DNA of 64,000 bases from Ruegeria sp. R14_0 (GCF_017743975.1 NZ_JAGHRC010000001.1:496001-560000), one strand, 5' to 3'; positions 1 to 9,652 are shown, counted from the first letter of the stretch. Program-made: numbers and translations. The notes: generated by a model from the letters alone, not told the origin.

Positions 1-11
1 TCTGGGCGGCC

Positions 12-806
12 TCATCCGTCGATTCGGGCCGCCATAATTGCGATGGATTGCTGGTAAACCGAGGCCGCGTTCCACTGTTGAATCACCGCGAAATTTGGCT
101 GACCCGGTTGATAGCCACGCCCCGGTTTCCAGCCCTTCTTACGCAGAAAATTGGCGGTCGAGGCCAGTGCATCGGTCATATTGTAAAAATCGACACGACC
201 ATCGCCTGTGGCATCTACGCCGTACTTCATCGCATTGCCGGGCAGGAACTGGGTGTGCCCAAGTTCGCCATGTTTTGCCCCTTTTGTGGCTGTCGTAATG
301 CTGCCTTGATCGACCAGTTTCAGCGCTCCGAGCGCGTGGGGAATAAAGAAATCCGACCGTCGGCAGTCGTAAGCGAGTGTTGTGATTGCGGAAACAACCT
401 GACTGTCGCCCATGAAATTCCCGAAGCCCGTTTCCATCCCGTGAATGGCGATCAGAACCCCGGCAGGAACCCCGTATTGGCGTTCAAGCGCGGCATAGAA
501 CTGCGGGTTGCGCGCCTTTCGCTTGCGCCCTTGCGAAACAATCGTATCTGCGCCGCGGACACGCATGAACTTGTCCAAAGAGTATTTAAAGCTTTTCTGG
601 TTTCTATCGGCTGCAATCGTGCGTGTGGCATATTGCGTCTGCGCCAACGCCTGCAACCCCTTCCTTTTGACACCCGCACGCTTGGCCTGCCTGGCAAAGT
701 CGCTTTTCCAGGCTTCGAACCCGCTGCCGGTATTGCCGCAGGGGGCGGCCGTGCCCAAGGTTGGTGTGGCCACAAGGAAAGCAATCAGAACAGCGGGTCG
801 CAGCAT
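12..806 (-). CDS. Lytic murein transglycosylase, MltB/SLT_2-like, secreted
   Basis: The 264-residue product should cleave the MurNAc-GlcNAc bond of peptidoglycan in the periplasm. Residues 1-21 form a signal peptide ending in an Ala-rich site. The motif HGMETGFGN puts the probable catalytic Glu at position 125, where MltB-type enzymes have their conserved Glu. A later stretch (GHTQFLP, then DATGDGRVD) matches the family's substrate-groove and acidic loop. There is no C-terminal peptidoglycan-binding domain, so this is a short family member. The start is supported by GAGGA a few bases upstream. Family assignment is confident; the in vivo substrate is not. Confidence 0.88.
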   Translation of the reverse strand: MLRPAVLIAFLVATPTLGTAAPCGNTGSGFEAWKSDFARQAKRAGVKRKGLQALAQTQYATRTIAADRNQKSFKYSLDKFMRVRGADTIVSQGRKRKARNPQFYAALERQYGVPAGVLIAIHGMETGFGNFMGDSQVVSAITTLAYDCRRSDFFIPHALGALKLVDQGSITTATKGAKHGELGHTQFLPGNAMKYGVDATGDGRVDFYNMTDALASTANFLRKKGWKPGRGYQPGQPNFAVIQQWNAASVYQQSIAIMAARIDG

Positions 807-837
807 GGGGTCCTCAGTCTTGTCGGTTGCAACTGGT

Positions 838-1116
838 CTACAATGCGCGTTGGAGATCTGCCGACGTTAACACAGGTTGGATTTCTATGCTTGCATTCAG
901 CGCGGCAAACAGCGGTTCGTTGATAGAAGGCATGCGAGCCTGATCGGCTTCTTCAAAGATGACGATCCCCATGCGTTTGCCACCCTCAAGGGCAAAATAG
1001 GCAGCTTCGGCATTCACCTGTTTAACCAAAGCGTCAATCGCCGGGCCAAGCGTGCCGTCCTTTTCGGCCTGATTGCCCTTTTCGACTGGTATCGTGAATT
1101 TCAGCATCAGGCGCAT
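838..1116 (-). CDS. Small conserved-type protein of unknown function (92 aa)
   Basis: A 92-residue soluble protein beginning MRLMLKFTIPVEKGN, with no signal peptide or membrane segment. The pattern (short beta strand, Lys/Glu-rich helix, then IVIFEEAD) resembles a small ferredoxin-like alpha/beta barrel of the GYD or DUF3303 type, but I cannot assign it firmly. GGGAGAG lies about five bases before the ATG and supports this start over the internal ATG three codons later. It lies downstream of glnA but beyond the glnA terminator, so it probably has its own promoter. Confidence 0.6.
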   Translation of the reverse strand: MRLMLKFTIPVEKGNQAEKDGTLGPAIDALVKQVNAEAAYFALEGGKRMGIVIFEEADQARMPSINEPLFAALNASIEIQPVLTSADLQRAL

Positions 1117-1190
1117 CGTTCTCTCCCGTGTTGAGTTTCGCGGAAGGCTCTGACGTTATTGCGCGCCAGTCAAGCGGCGGCGGGTCTGGG

Positions 1191-1222
1191 AAAAGAAAAG
1201 GGGCGCCCGCCCGACGCCCCTT
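1191..1222 (-). terminator. Rho-independent terminator of glnBA
   Basis: On the minus strand GGGGCG pairs with CGCCCC around a 9-base loop and is followed by TTTTCTTTT. It lies about 25 bases past the glnA stop. Confidence 0.75.
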
Positions 1223-1248
1223 CGAGAGTATTTGTTGGAAGCTGTTGT

Positions 1249-2655
1249 TTAGCAGCTGTAGTACATGCCGTACTCGACAGGGTGCGGCGTGTGCTCGTAG
1301 GTTTCGACCTCTTCCATCTTCAGTGCGATGTAGCCGTCGATCTGGTCTTTGGTGAACACGTCGCCCTGCAGCAGGAAGTCGTGATCGGATGCCAGAGCTT
1401 CCAGAGCTTCGCGCAGGCTGCCGCAAACGGTCGGGATGTCGGCCAGTTCTTCGGCAGGCAGATCGTACAGGTTCTTGTCCATGGCTTCGCCCGGATCGAT
1501 TTTGTTCTTGATGCCGTCCAGACCAGCCATCAGCAGCGCAGCAAACGCCAGGTAGGGGTTCGCAGCTGGGTCGGGGAAGCGGGCCTCGACGCGCTTGGCT
1601 TTCGGGCTTTCGGTCCACGGAATACGGACACAACCCGAACGGTTGCGAGCCGAATAGGCGCGCAGAACAGGTGCTTCAAAGCCCGGGATCAGACGCTTGT
1701 AGCTGTTGGTCGACGGGTTGGTGAAGGCGTTCAGCGTCTTGGCGTGTTTCAGAACACCGCCGATGAAGTACAGCGCTTCGTCTGACAGATCGGCGTATTT
1801 GTCGCCAGCGAACAGAGGCTTGCCGTCTTTCCAGATCGACATGTTCACGTGCATGCCGGTGCCGTTGTCACCTGCGATCGGCTTCGGCATGAAGGTGGCC
1901 GATTTGCCATAGGCGTGCGCAACGTTGTGGATGACGTACTTGTACTTCTGCAGCTCGTCCGCCTGCTTGGTCAGGCTGTCAAAGATCAGACCCAGCTCGT
2001 GCTGGCACGACGCAACCTCGTGGTGATGCTTGTCGACCTTCATGCCCAGACGCTTCATGGTCGACAGCATTTCCGAACGCAGGTCCTGTGCTTCGTCGAT
2101 CGGGTTGACCGGGAAGTAACCGCCCTTGACGCCCGGACGGTGGCCCATGTTGCCCATTTCGTACTCGGTGTCGGTGTTCCACGACGCGTCGGTTGCATCA
2201 ACTTCGTAGGATACCTTGTTGATGCTGTTCGAGAAACGGACATCGTCAAACAGGAAGAATTCAGCTTCGGGGCCGAAGAATGCTGCGTCACCGATACCCG
2301 AGGATTTCAGGTAAGCTTCGGCTTTCTGAGCGGTGCCACGCGGGTCACGCTCATAAGCTTCGCCGGTGTCGGGCTCGACAACCGAGCAATGCAGACAGAT
2401 GGTTTTTTCCGCGTAGAACGGATCGACATAGGCGCTGTCGGTGTCGGGCATCAGTTTCATGTCCGACGCTTCGATCGACTTCCAGCCCGCAATGGACGAA
2501 CCGTCGAACATAAAGCCCTCTTCCAGGAAGTCTTCATCAACCTGGTCAGCCATGATGGTGACGTGCTGAAGCTTGCCGCGCGGGTCGGTAAAGCGGATGT
2601 CGACGTACTCGGCGTCCTCATCCCGGATCAGCTGAAGAACTGCGTCCTTGCTCAT
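1249..2655 (-). CDS. glnA: Type I glutamine synthetase
   Basis: Catalyses ATP-dependent condensation of ammonium with glutamate; the dodecamer is cytosolic and central to nitrogen assimilation. The 468-residue length matches bacterial GSI. Visible family motifs are [10 protein letters not shown] near the N-terminus, the ATP-site region NGTGMHVN, and NRSGCVRIP. The sequence KNLYDLP carries the Tyr that adenylyltransferase (GlnE) modifies in GSI-beta enzymes, so activity is probably controlled by adenylylation. It lies 33 bp downstream of glnB on the same strand, the usual alphaproteobacterial glnBA operon. The start is an ATG shortly after an AGAGGA-type ribosome site. Confidence 0.97.
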   Translation of the reverse strand: MSKDAVLQLIRDEDAEYVDIRFTDPRGKLQHVTIMADQVDEDFLEEGFMFDGSSIAGWKSIEASDMKLMPDTDSAYVDPFYAEKTICLHCSVVEPDTGEAYERDPRGTAQKAEAYLKSSGIGDAAFFGPEAEFFLFDDVRFSNSINKVSYEVDATDASWNTDTEYEMGNMGHRPGVKGGYFPVNPIDEAQDLRSEMLSTMKRLGMKVDKHHHEVASCQHELGLIFDSLTKQADELQKYKYVIHNVAHAYGKSATFMPKPIAGDNGTGMHVNMSIWKDGKPLFAGDKYADLSDEALYFIGGVLKHAKTLNAFTNPSTNSYKRLIPGFEAPVLRAYSARNRSGCVRIPWTESPKAKRVEARFPDPAANPYLAFAALLMAGLDGIKNKIDPGEAMDKNLYDLPAEELADIPTVCGSLREALEALASDHDFLLQGDVFTKDQIDGYIALKMEEVETYEHTPHPVEYGMYYSC

Positions 2656-2688
2656 GTTTTTCTAGTCCTCTGGTTTGAGTTTGTTCGA

Positions 2689-3039
<351 letters not shown>

Positions 3040-3196
3040 TTAACTCTTGTCAGTTTGGCACTGACCACGTCTAAATTCGGTCGGCAATGTGATTGCGAAA
3101 TTGGTCCCGGTTGGGCGCTTAGAAAACAGGCGGCAGGTCAAATTTTGATCGGTTTGCACAAAAAGTAAGCGAAAGTGAATCGCTGAGGGAATTAGA

Positions 3197-4750
3197 ATGA
3201 CGGAATTGCTGACTGCAGCGCAGATGCGTGCCATCGAACAGGCCGCAATCAAGTCTGGCGAGGTGACTGGTCTGGAACTGATGGAACGGGCTGGCCGTGG
3301 CGTTGTCGAGGCGATTTTCGAAGAATGGCCGGAACTGGCAAAAACCTCTGGTCGCGCGGTGGTGCTGTGCGGACCGGGGAACAATGGCGGCGACGGATTC
3401 GTCGTTGCGCGGTTGCTGAAAGAATGGGGCTGGGAGGTCGAAGTAATTCTGTATGGCGACCCGGAAAAGCTACCGCCGGATGCGCGAACGAACTATGAGC
3501 GATGGAAAGAGCAAAGCGAGGTCGCGGTTCGTCAAATCAATCCACCTCCTTTGGTCGATGACTACCTGAAGTTTCCGCCTGAATTTGACCTTGTTATTGA
3601 TGGATTGTTCGGAACCGGTTTGACGCGTCCTTTCCAAGGAGTTTTCACGCTGTTGGCTTCCGAAGACGCAAGGCACCTGATGCGGCGCCACGGCGCGCGC
3701 GTTGTGGCAATCGATGTTCCAAGCGGCCTATGCGCCGACAGCGGCCGCGTACTTGGAAGTGTTATCGAGGCTGACCTCACTGTTACGTTCCATGACATGA
3801 AAGTTGGCCACATGATCAACGATGGCCCCGTAAATTGCGGCCTGGTTCGGACCAAGCCAATTGGGCTTCAGCGCCAAATGTCCAATAAAGTGGTTCAGCT
3901 TGTATCCAATATGAGTGTTCCGTGGACCAAGACAACGAGGGATCACAAATACTCTCACGGGCACGCACTGATCTTGTCGGGTGGTTCGGGCAAGACCGGC
4001 GCAGCACGTCTGGCTGCCCGGGGCGCATTGCGTATCGGGGCTGGGCTTGTGACGCTTGGTGTTCTTCCGGCGGCCCTGCTGGAGGTCGCGGCGCACGTGA
4101 CCTCGATCATGTTGCGGCGAATTGAAGATGGGGGTGTGCTGTCGGAAATCCTGGAGGATGATCGCCTGAATGCTCTGTGCCTCGGGCCGGGGTTGGGGCT
4201 GCATCGTGCGCGGGAATTGGTACCGGTCGCCCTTGAGGCCGGGCGCGCGACGGTATTGGACGCGGATGCACTGACGGCTTTTGCGGATGATCCCGCCGAT
4301 CTGTTTGGTCAACTGCATGAGAATTGTGTTTTGACACCGCATGGCGGCGAGTTTGCGCGGCTGTTCCCCGATATTGCCGAGCAGCTGGCCGCTGTCCCAA
4401 CTACAGGCCCCGCGTGCTCTAAGGTCGACGCGACGCGCGAGGCCGCCAAGCGGGCAGGGTGCGTGGTTCTGTTCAAGGGGGCGGATACGGTGATTGCGGC
4501 ACCGGATGGGCGCTGTGCAATCAACGCGGCCCACTATGATCGTTCGGCGCCATGGCTTGCAACGGCGGGGTCCGGTGATGTGCTGGCCGGGTTCATCACG
4601 GGGCTGTTGGCACGTGGTTTCGCCCCAATGCAGGCAGCAGAAACCGCAGCGTGGCTCCACGTGGAATGCGCACGTCAGTTCGGGCCGGGCTTGATTGCCG
4701 AGGATTTGCCTGAACAATTGCCCAAGGTTTTTCGAAACCTGGTCACATAG
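3197..4750 (+). CDS. nnr: Bifunctional NAD(P)H-hydrate epimerase / ADP-dependent dehydratase
   Basis: Repairs damaged nicotinamide cofactors: the epimerase interconverts R- and S-NAD(P)HX and the dehydratase restores NAD(P)H. The 517-residue protein has a YjeF_N domain at about residues 1-220, with the glycine-rich motif GNNGGDGFVVAR at 61-72. A ribokinase-like YjeF_C domain covers about 235-510, with LTPHGGEFARLFP, KGADTVIAAPDG and AGSGDVLAGFITG. Both halves look intact, as in E. coli YjeF. It is transcribed away from glnBA. Confidence 0.95.
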   Translation: MTELLTAAQMRAIEQAAIKSGEVTGLELMERAGRGVVEAIFEEWPELAKTSGRAVVLCGPGNNGGDGFVVARLLKEWGWEVEVILYGDPEKLPPDARTNYERWKEQSEVAVRQINPPPLVDDYLKFPPEFDLVIDGLFGTGLTRPFQGVFTLLASEDARHLMRRHGARVVAIDVPSGLCADSGRVLGSVIEADLTVTFHDMKVGHMINDGPVNCGLVRTKPIGLQRQMSNKVVQLVSNMSVPWTKTTRDHKYSHGHALILSGGSGKTGAARLAARGALRIGAGLVTLGVLPAALLEVAAHVTSIMLRRIEDGGVLSEILEDDRLNALCLGPGLGLHRARELVPVALEAGRATVLDADALTAFADDPADLFGQLHENCVLTPHGGEFARLFPDIAEQLAAVPTTGPACSKVDATREAAKRAGCVVLFKGADTVIAAPDGRCAINAAHYDRSAPWLATAGSGDVLAGFITGLLARGFAPMQAAETAAWLHVECARQFGPGLIAEDLPEQLPKVFRNLVT

Positions 4751-4755
4751 TGAAT

Positions 4756-4778
4756 GGGCGGAAAATGGCCGCTTTTTT
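4756..4778 (+). terminator. Terminator after nnr
   Basis: GCGG at 4758-4761 pairs with CCGC at 4769-4772, with additional G-T pairs at the base, followed by TTTTTTG. It starts six bases after the nnr stop codon. The stem is short. Confidence 0.55.
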
Positions 4779-4808
4779 GTGCGGTCGGCAAGAAATAGCC
4801 ACACGTAT

Positions 4809-4822
4809 ATGCATTAATGCAT
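4809..4822. promoter_or_regulatory. Perfect 14-bp palindrome ATGCATTAATGCAT upstream of the porin
   Basis: The sequence is identical on both strands and lies 220 bp before the likely porin ATG, just past the nnr terminator. Position and symmetry suggest a dimeric regulator site for the porin promoter; this is inference. Confidence 0.4.
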
Positions 4823-5041
4823 GTCATTCTTTTTGAAACACATTCCGCAGAGTGGCAGACTTGAAGAAAGAATCCCCATCCTGCGAAGGCTTGGAGATTA
4901 AATATTTGAAAAAATTTGGAATTTACTTCCTGCCGATTTGAGCCGTGAGGCAGAAGTCCTGAGTGCGAGTTATTCGGTTCTTTGGGTCGTGGGCTGTCAC
5001 ATTGGCTTCTCTTTTTGGCGGTATCCACAACCGTAACGTTG

Positions 5042-6178
5042 ATGGTGAAGAAAATGACAGTGAAATTGAAAGTTCTCCCGGTGGCTGCGGTTTTTTCGGC
5101 GACCACTGCGATCCCTGCCTTTGCTGACCTGAAATACCAAAACAACAGTGGTGGTTCGGTCGAGCTATATGGTCAGTTCGACCCGGTGATCGTCTCGGTC
5201 GACGATGGGCAGGAAACCGAGACACGTTTGCTGGACAATGACCTGTCCAACAGCCGCGTGGGTCTGCGCGTCATTCAACCTTATGGCAGCAATGAGTTCA
5301 TGTTCCGGTTCGAGTCGGGTTTGGGGCTGCCAAGTACTGCCACGGCAAACCAGAACGGAACCAACACCAATGGTTGGACACGGTCGGATATCCGTCATGT
5401 CGATTTCTCACTCAAGGGCGGGTACGGCAAGTTCTCGGCCGGTCAGGGCAGTATGGCCTCGGACGGGGCTGCGGAAACTGACCTGTCCTATGTCGGGACC
5501 GCGCTCTATTCCTTCACGAACGACGAAAACGGTGCCTTCTTTTATCGCGGTGCGGACGGCGTTCTAAGTGACATTACGGTGGGCGACTCGTCCAGTAACT
5601 TTGACGGTGGTCGCCGGGGCAGGATCCGGTACGACACGCCGGATTTCAACGGCTTCTCGGCCGCGATAGCCTATGGTCAGAACATTCTGTCCAGCAGCGA
5701 TGACGACGACTACTATGACATCGCCTTAAAATACGGGAACACCTTCGCAAATGGGATCGAGTTCGCGGCCAGTTTTGCCTATGCTGTCCGGGACTTTGAC
5801 GATGGTTCCGGCGAGCAGAGGGACACAATCGGGTCCGCTTCGGTGCTGCTGCCAAGCGGTTTCAGTTTTACCGCAGCTCTGGGTTCGCGGGACAATACCT
5901 CGGCCGGTGCAAGTGATCCGGACTATTGGTACACCAAGCTGGCCTATGAAGGTGACTGGGTGTCGTGGGGCAAAACCGGCGTAGGTATCGACTATTTCGA
6001 TGGCTCGGATTTCGAAAACCAGGGCTCCAGCACCAAATCCTGGGGCATTGCTGTGGTACAGCGCATCGATGCGATCAACACGGATGCCTACCTGAAATAC
6101 CGCAACCACGATTTCGATGACACGGTCGATTTTGACAAGAACGAAGCCTGGGTGCTGGGTGCGCTCTGGAAGTTCTGA
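5042..6178 (+). CDS. Outer-membrane porin, Rhodobacter type
   Basis: A trimeric general diffusion channel of the outer membrane. From the ATG at 5042 the product is 378 residues: a signal peptide ending AIPAFA, then a mature part starting DLKYQNNSGG. Alternating amphipathic strands fill the rest, with acidic loops (for example SSSDDDDYYD), and the last residue is the Phe (ALWKF) recognised by the BAM machinery. The ATG at 5054 is an alternative with a slightly better ribosome-site spacing; the open frame continues upstream only through a TTG at 4982. The leader between nnr and this gene is long (about 290 bp), common for porin genes under post-transcriptional control. Confidence 0.9.
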   Translation: MVKKMTVKLKVLPVAAVFSATTAIPAFADLKYQNNSGGSVELYGQFDPVIVSVDDGQETETRLLDNDLSNSRVGLRVIQPYGSNEFMFRFESGLGLPSTATANQNGTNTNGWTRSDIRHVDFSLKGGYGKFSAGQGSMASDGAAETDLSYVGTALYSFTNDENGAFFYRGADGVLSDITVGDSSSNFDGGRRGRIRYDTPDFNGFSAAIAYGQNILSSSDDDDYYDIALKYGNTFANGIEFAASFAYAVRDFDDGSGEQRDTIGSASVLLPSGFSFTAALGSRDNTSAGASDPDYWYTKLAYEGDWVSWGKTGVGIDYFDGSDFENQGSSTKSWGIAVVQRIDAINTDAYLKYRNHDFDDTVDFDKNEAWVLGALWKF

Positions 6179-6201
6179 CGACGTTTCACATTAACTGCAG
6201 G

Positions 6202-6230
6202 CGCCCCGGTCTTGTCCGGGGCGTTTTTTT
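6202..6230 (+). terminator. Terminator after the porin
   Basis: CGCCCCGG (6202-6209) pairs perfectly with CCGGGGCG (6216-6223) around a 6-base loop, followed by seven T. It lies 24 bases after the porin stop. Confidence 0.9.
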
Positions 6231-6361
6231 GTTCAAATCCGCGGCAAAACAAGGCTGACCCGGCCATTGCCCCTTGCACGCCGGCGGCTGTGCAAATAGA
6301 AGGCGTCAAATTTGCCCGGCGCGCCGTTTTGCGCGCCCCGAATCCTATGGGGACTACCATA

Positions 6362-7693
6362 ATGCAGGTTACCGAGACGCTGAACGAAGGTCTGAAACGC
6401 GGCTACAATATCGTCGTATCCGCAGCCGAGCTGGACGACAAAGTTAACGAGAAACTGGTCGAAGCGCAGCCGGAAATCGAGATGAAGGGTTTCCGCAAAG
6501 GCAAAGTGCCGATGGCGCTGCTGAAAAAGCAATTTGGCCAGCGCCTGTTGGGCGAAGCGATGCAGGAAAGCATCGACGGTGCGATGAACAAGCACTTTGA
6601 AGACAGCGGCGAGCGCCCGGCGCTGCAGCCTGAGGTCAAAATGACCAACGAAGACTGGAAAGAAGGCGACGATGTCGAAGTTGCAATGTCCTATGAGGCA
6701 CTGCCCGAGATCCCCGAAGTTGACCTGAAATCGGTCGAGTTGGAAAAGCTGGTTGTCAAAGCCGATGACGCAGCCATCGAAGAAGCGCTGAACAACCTGG
6801 CCGAAACCGCTCAGGACTTCAAAGCGCGCCGCAAGGGTTCCAAAGCCAAGGACGGCGATCAGGTTGTGATCGACTTTGTTGGTAAAGTGGGCGGTGAAGA
6901 ATTCGAAGGCGGTTCGGCCGAGGATTATCCGCTGGTTCTGGGTTCCAACAGCTTCATCCCCGGCTTCGAAGAGCAGCTGGTTGGCGTGAAGGCTGAAGAA
7001 GTCAAAGATGTCGAGGTGAAGTTCCCCGAGGAATACGGTGCGGAGCACTTGGCCGGTAAAGACGCCGTTTTCACCTGCACCATCAAAGAGGTCAAAGAGC
7101 CGGTTGCGGCCGAGGTTAACGACGAACTGGCCACCAAGTTCGGCGCAGAAGATCTGGAAGCCCTGAAGGGTCAGATCGCCGAGCGTCTGGAGGCGGAATA
7201 CGCCGGTGCATCGCGCGCGGTCATGAAACGTGCTCTGTTGGACGCACTGGACGAGAAAGTCTCGTTTGACCTGCCGCCGTCGCTGGTTGAGGCGGAAGCC
7301 AAGCAGATCGCACATCAGCTGTTCCACGAAGAAAACCCGGACGTAGAAGGCCACGACCACGGTGAGGTCGAGCCGACCGACGAACACAACAAACTGGCAG
7401 AACGCCGTGTGCGTCTGGGCCTGCTGCTGGCCGAGCTGGGTCAGAAGGCCGAGGTCGAAGTGACCGATGCCGAGATGACTCAGGCAATCATGAACCAAGC
7501 ACGTCAGTACCCTGGTCAGGAACGTCAGTTCTTTGAATTCGTTCAGCAGAACGCACAGATGCAGCAGCAACTGCGCGCGCCGATCTTCGAAGATAAGGTC
7601 ATCGACTACGTGTTTGAACTGGCTCAGGTTGCTGACAAAGAAGTCAGCAAAGATGACCTGCAGAAAGCCGTTGAGGCACTGGACGAGGAGTAA
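6362..7693 (+). CDS. tig: Trigger factor, ribosome-associated chaperone
   Basis: Binds the ribosome at L23 and shelters nascent chains; it also carries peptidyl-prolyl isomerase activity. From the ATG at 6362 the product is 443 residues, normal for the family. The N-terminal domain contains the ribosome-binding signature GFRKGKVP. An FKBP-like PPIase domain follows at about 160-250 ([16 protein letters not shown] to [10 protein letters not shown]), then the long helical C-terminal domain. The open frame extends upstream to 6212 through the porin terminator, so that part is not coding. GGGGA lies eight bases before the chosen ATG. Confidence 0.96.
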   Translation: MQVTETLNEGLKRGYNIVVSAAELDDKVNEKLVEAQPEIEMKGFRKGKVPMALLKKQFGQRLLGEAMQESIDGAMNKHFEDSGERPALQPEVKMTNEDWKEGDDVEVAMSYEALPEIPEVDLKSVELEKLVVKADDAAIEEALNNLAETAQDFKARRKGSKAKDGDQVVIDFVGKVGGEEFEGGSAEDYPLVLGSNSFIPGFEEQLVGVKAEEVKDVEVKFPEEYGAEHLAGKDAVFTCTIKEVKEPVAAEVNDELATKFGAEDLEALKGQIAERLEAEYAGASRAVMKRALLDALDEKVSFDLPPSLVEAEAKQIAHQLFHEENPDVEGHDHGEVEPTDEHNKLAERRVRLGLLLAELGQKAEVEVTDAEMTQAIMNQARQYPGQERQFFEFVQQNAQMQQQLRAPIFEDKVIDYVFELAQVADKEVSKDDLQKAVEALDEE

Positions 7694-7729
7694 TCCTCGT
7701 CTGCCCATCTCCTGACGGGCAAAAAAATA

Positions 7730-7762
7730 CGGAGCCGTCTGAAATAAGACGGCTCCGCTTTT
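7730..7762. terminator. Bidirectional terminator between tig and luxI
   Basis: CGGAGCCGTCT (7730-7740) and AGACGGCTCCG (7747-7757) form a perfect 11-bp stem with a 6-base loop. TTTT follows on the plus strand and an A-run (CAAAAAAATA) precedes, so it can serve both convergent genes. Confidence 0.88.
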
Positions 7763-7789
7763 GTGGCTTTAACTTATGAGGTGAGGGGG

Positions 7790-8641
7790 TCAGGCCTCAT
7801 GAGCAAAAGCACGGGGGGAACTGAGCAGAGCATTCTTTTGCTCTGGTGTGAACCGGTCTGAAAGCGCTTCGATCAGCTTCAAGACAGATTCAACTTCTTC
7901 TTTGGACGTTGCAGCATTCATCTGCTCGACGAAGTACTTTTCCAGCTGGCTCAGGGGCTGGTGATCGTAGTTCGCGGCATTTGCCTTGACCTTCGACTTC
8001 TCGAACAGTTCAAGCGCTGCGTCTTCGCTCAGAAAGACATCATGTTCGATGCCTGCATAGTCGCGAATTCCGGAAATACGTTCCTCTGAGCAGTCCATAA
8101 GAGCGGCCATCGCCACCACCTTGCCCATCGGTTTAGCAGTGCCAAGGTAGTCATACGGAGCATTGCCCGAACGTTGCAGTACGCGGTTCATGACCGGATC
8201 GATCACGGCGATCGAGTCCAGCACGCCAGCCGTCTTCGCATATTCGAAGGATCCGATCATCACTTCGCTGGTGACATAGGAAACTGAGTTCACACCTCGA
8301 CCACGGCCGAGTTTCTTGGTGTCGACGCAGAAACGGGTCGCTTCCCAGACCTGGGCGCTGCGGATTGGCGCTTCGCCATCCAGGATCGAATGGAACACGT
8401 CCGACAGCATGTGCGGCCCGGTCGTCTGCAGCAGTCTCATGCACCCAACAACGTTCCCCTCGTCGTTGATGCTGACTACGTGTGCAGGATGAAGGTCGTC
8501 GAAATGGTCGCGCTCGCGCCCGTCGACGATATTTACGTCCCAGCCAAGCCTATCGCCAAACACGCGCGCGCGAAGTTTGTGCATCTCATCCAAGACATCT
8601 TTAAACTTATGTTGGTTAATACCATCAATTACGATGATCAT
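7790..8641 (-). CDS. luxI: Acyl-homoserine-lactone synthase, LuxI family
   Basis: Makes an N-acyl-homoserine lactone from S-adenosylmethionine and an acyl carrier protein thioester. From the ATG at 8641 the protein is 283 residues and all the usual invariant residues are present: Arg24, Phe28, Trp34, Asp45, Asp48, Arg69, Glu100, Arg103. AGGGGG lies six bases before this ATG but directly abuts the ATG at 8647, so the shorter start is preferred. LuxI enzymes are usually about 200-220 residues; here an extra C-terminal segment of roughly 70 residues, charged and helical, has no recognised function. It lies directly downstream of luxR on the same strand. The acyl chain cannot be read from sequence. 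Confidence 0.93.
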   Translation of the reverse strand: MIIVIDGINQHKFKDVLDEMHKLRARVFGDRLGWDVNIVDGRERDHFDDLHPAHVVSINDEGNVVGCMRLLQTTGPHMLSDVFHSILDGEAPIRSAQVWEATRFCVDTKKLGRGRGVNSVSYVTSEVMIGSFEYAKTAGVLDSIAVIDPVMNRVLQRSGNAPYDYLGTAKPMGKVVAMAALMDCSEERISGIRDYAGIEHDVFLSEDAALELFEKSKVKANAANYDHQPLSQLEKYFVEQMNAATSKEEVESVLKLIEALSDRFTPEQKNALLSSPRAFAHEA

Positions 8642-8737
8642 TTCCATCCCCCTACAGTCTGGTTACCGTAAGTAGGAGGTTAACCAAGTTTACGTCTGAA
8701 ACTATTGGGGGTTTCCCGTATTTTTGATCTTTTTTGA

Positions 8738-9496
8738 TTATCCGGGGGCAATTAGCCCAAGTCCGATCGCGCGACCGATGGCCTGAGGTGTTGTCAAAGC
8801 CCCCAGTTTTTCACGCCCTGATCGCATGTGAACTTCAACGGTTCGGTGCGAAATTGACAGAATGTCACCAATGTCCTGCTGGGATTTGCCGTCGGCAACC
8901 CATTGCAGAATCTCTTGTTCACGGGTCGAAAGGGCCGGAAGATACAGCGCTTTGGCCAGCAGGCCGGACTGCATCACAGTATCATGCGCCTGAACAGCAG
9001 CCATCTGCAGGTCTCCCATGACATGTTTTTTCAGCTTTTCCCATTCGGCGTCCGAGCAATTGCGGGTCACGTTCAGCAGCCCACATTCTCCATAAGGCCC
9101 ACGCACCGGAACAGTTAAGCCGCGGGACGTAATGCCAAAATCATGCGCATCGCGAAAAACCGAATGGAACTTTTCGTCGTGGTTGAAACGTCCCCAATCC
9201 ACAGGCGCGATGCTGAGCGCGGATTGGTACAAAGTGGGGTCGAAATGGTGAAAGCCTTGACTTCCATAGTGAATTTTCCATTCGTCAGGGTAGTTTGCAT
9301 AGCCCTGAACGTCACCTTTGACAGGGTTGAAAGTGGCATAGGACGCGTAGTCAAAGCCAAGCTCTTCGCAGACAGCATTAATGATGTCGGCTGCCGACTT
9401 CTCTTCGTGGTCGATCGCGGCCAAGTCTACTAGTTTCACCTGTCCAACCCTTGCGGAAGGCATTTCTTTCCCCAAAGAAATGCCATATCTGTCCAT
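8738..9496 (-). CDS. luxR: LuxR-family quorum-sensing transcription regulator
   Basis: Cytosolic receptor for acyl-homoserine lactones that binds DNA as a dimer. The 252-residue protein has an autoinducer-binding domain at about residues 35-170, with the typical Trp/Tyr/Asp pocket segment YPDEWKIHYGSQGFHHFDPT. A C-terminal GerE/LuxR helix-turn-helix follows (LSTREQEILQWVADGKS through SHRTVEVHMRSGREKLG). The luxI gene follows after about 90 bp, so this is almost certainly the cognate receptor. A perfect inverted repeat lies 13 bp upstream of the start and may be an operator or an mRNA hairpin. Confidence 0.93.
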   Translation of the reverse strand: MDRYGISLGKEMPSARVGQVKLVDLAAIDHEEKSAADIINAVCEELGFDYASYATFNPVKGDVQGYANYPDEWKIHYGSQGFHHFDPTLYQSALSIAPVDWGRFNHDEKFHSVFRDAHDFGITSRGLTVPVRGPYGECGLLNVTRNCSDAEWEKLKKHVMGDLQMAAVQAHDTVMQSGLLAKALYLPALSTREQEILQWVADGKSQQDIGDILSISHRTVEVHMRSGREKLGALTTPQAIGRAIGLGLIAPG

Positions 9497-9509
9497 TTCA
9501 GTGTGTACG

Positions 9510-9536
9510 TTGCGTCAAGTTAGGTACTTGACGCAA
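9510..9536. promoter_or_regulatory. Inverted repeat upstream of luxR
   Basis: TTGCGTCAAG (9510-9519) is the exact reverse complement of CTTGACGCAA (9527-9536), with a 7-base spacer. It ends 13 bp before the luxR ATG. No T-run follows in either direction, so a terminator is unlikely. An operator, possibly for autoregulation, is the preferred reading but unproven. Confidence 0.5.
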
Positions 9537-9652
9537 GCTAATTATGTAAAACGCCTAAGCATATTGCGTGGTTCTGGCAACATAGTGCGAGGGTGTCTTT
9601 TGGGGGTATAACTTCAGCCCGCGCACTCTTTTGCCAGTTTGTTTACCTAGCG

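Noticed and set aside
3728-4804. 358-codon open frame on the minus strand
   Set aside because: Antisense to the second half of nnr, with a composition rich in Arg, Gln and Cys.
6231-6240. GTTCAAATCC resembling a tRNA T-arm
   Set aside because: No acceptor, D or anticodon arms around it; it follows directly on the porin terminator T-run.
6233-7708. 491-codon open frame on the minus strand
   Set aside because: Antisense to trigger factor; Phe/Leu/Gln-rich composition without domains, and it runs through the porin terminator.
8648-8737. Search for a classic lux box in front of luxI
   Set aside because: Only weak 5-bp repeats (GGTTA...TAACC, AGTTT...AAACT) were found; nothing matching a 20-bp lux box.
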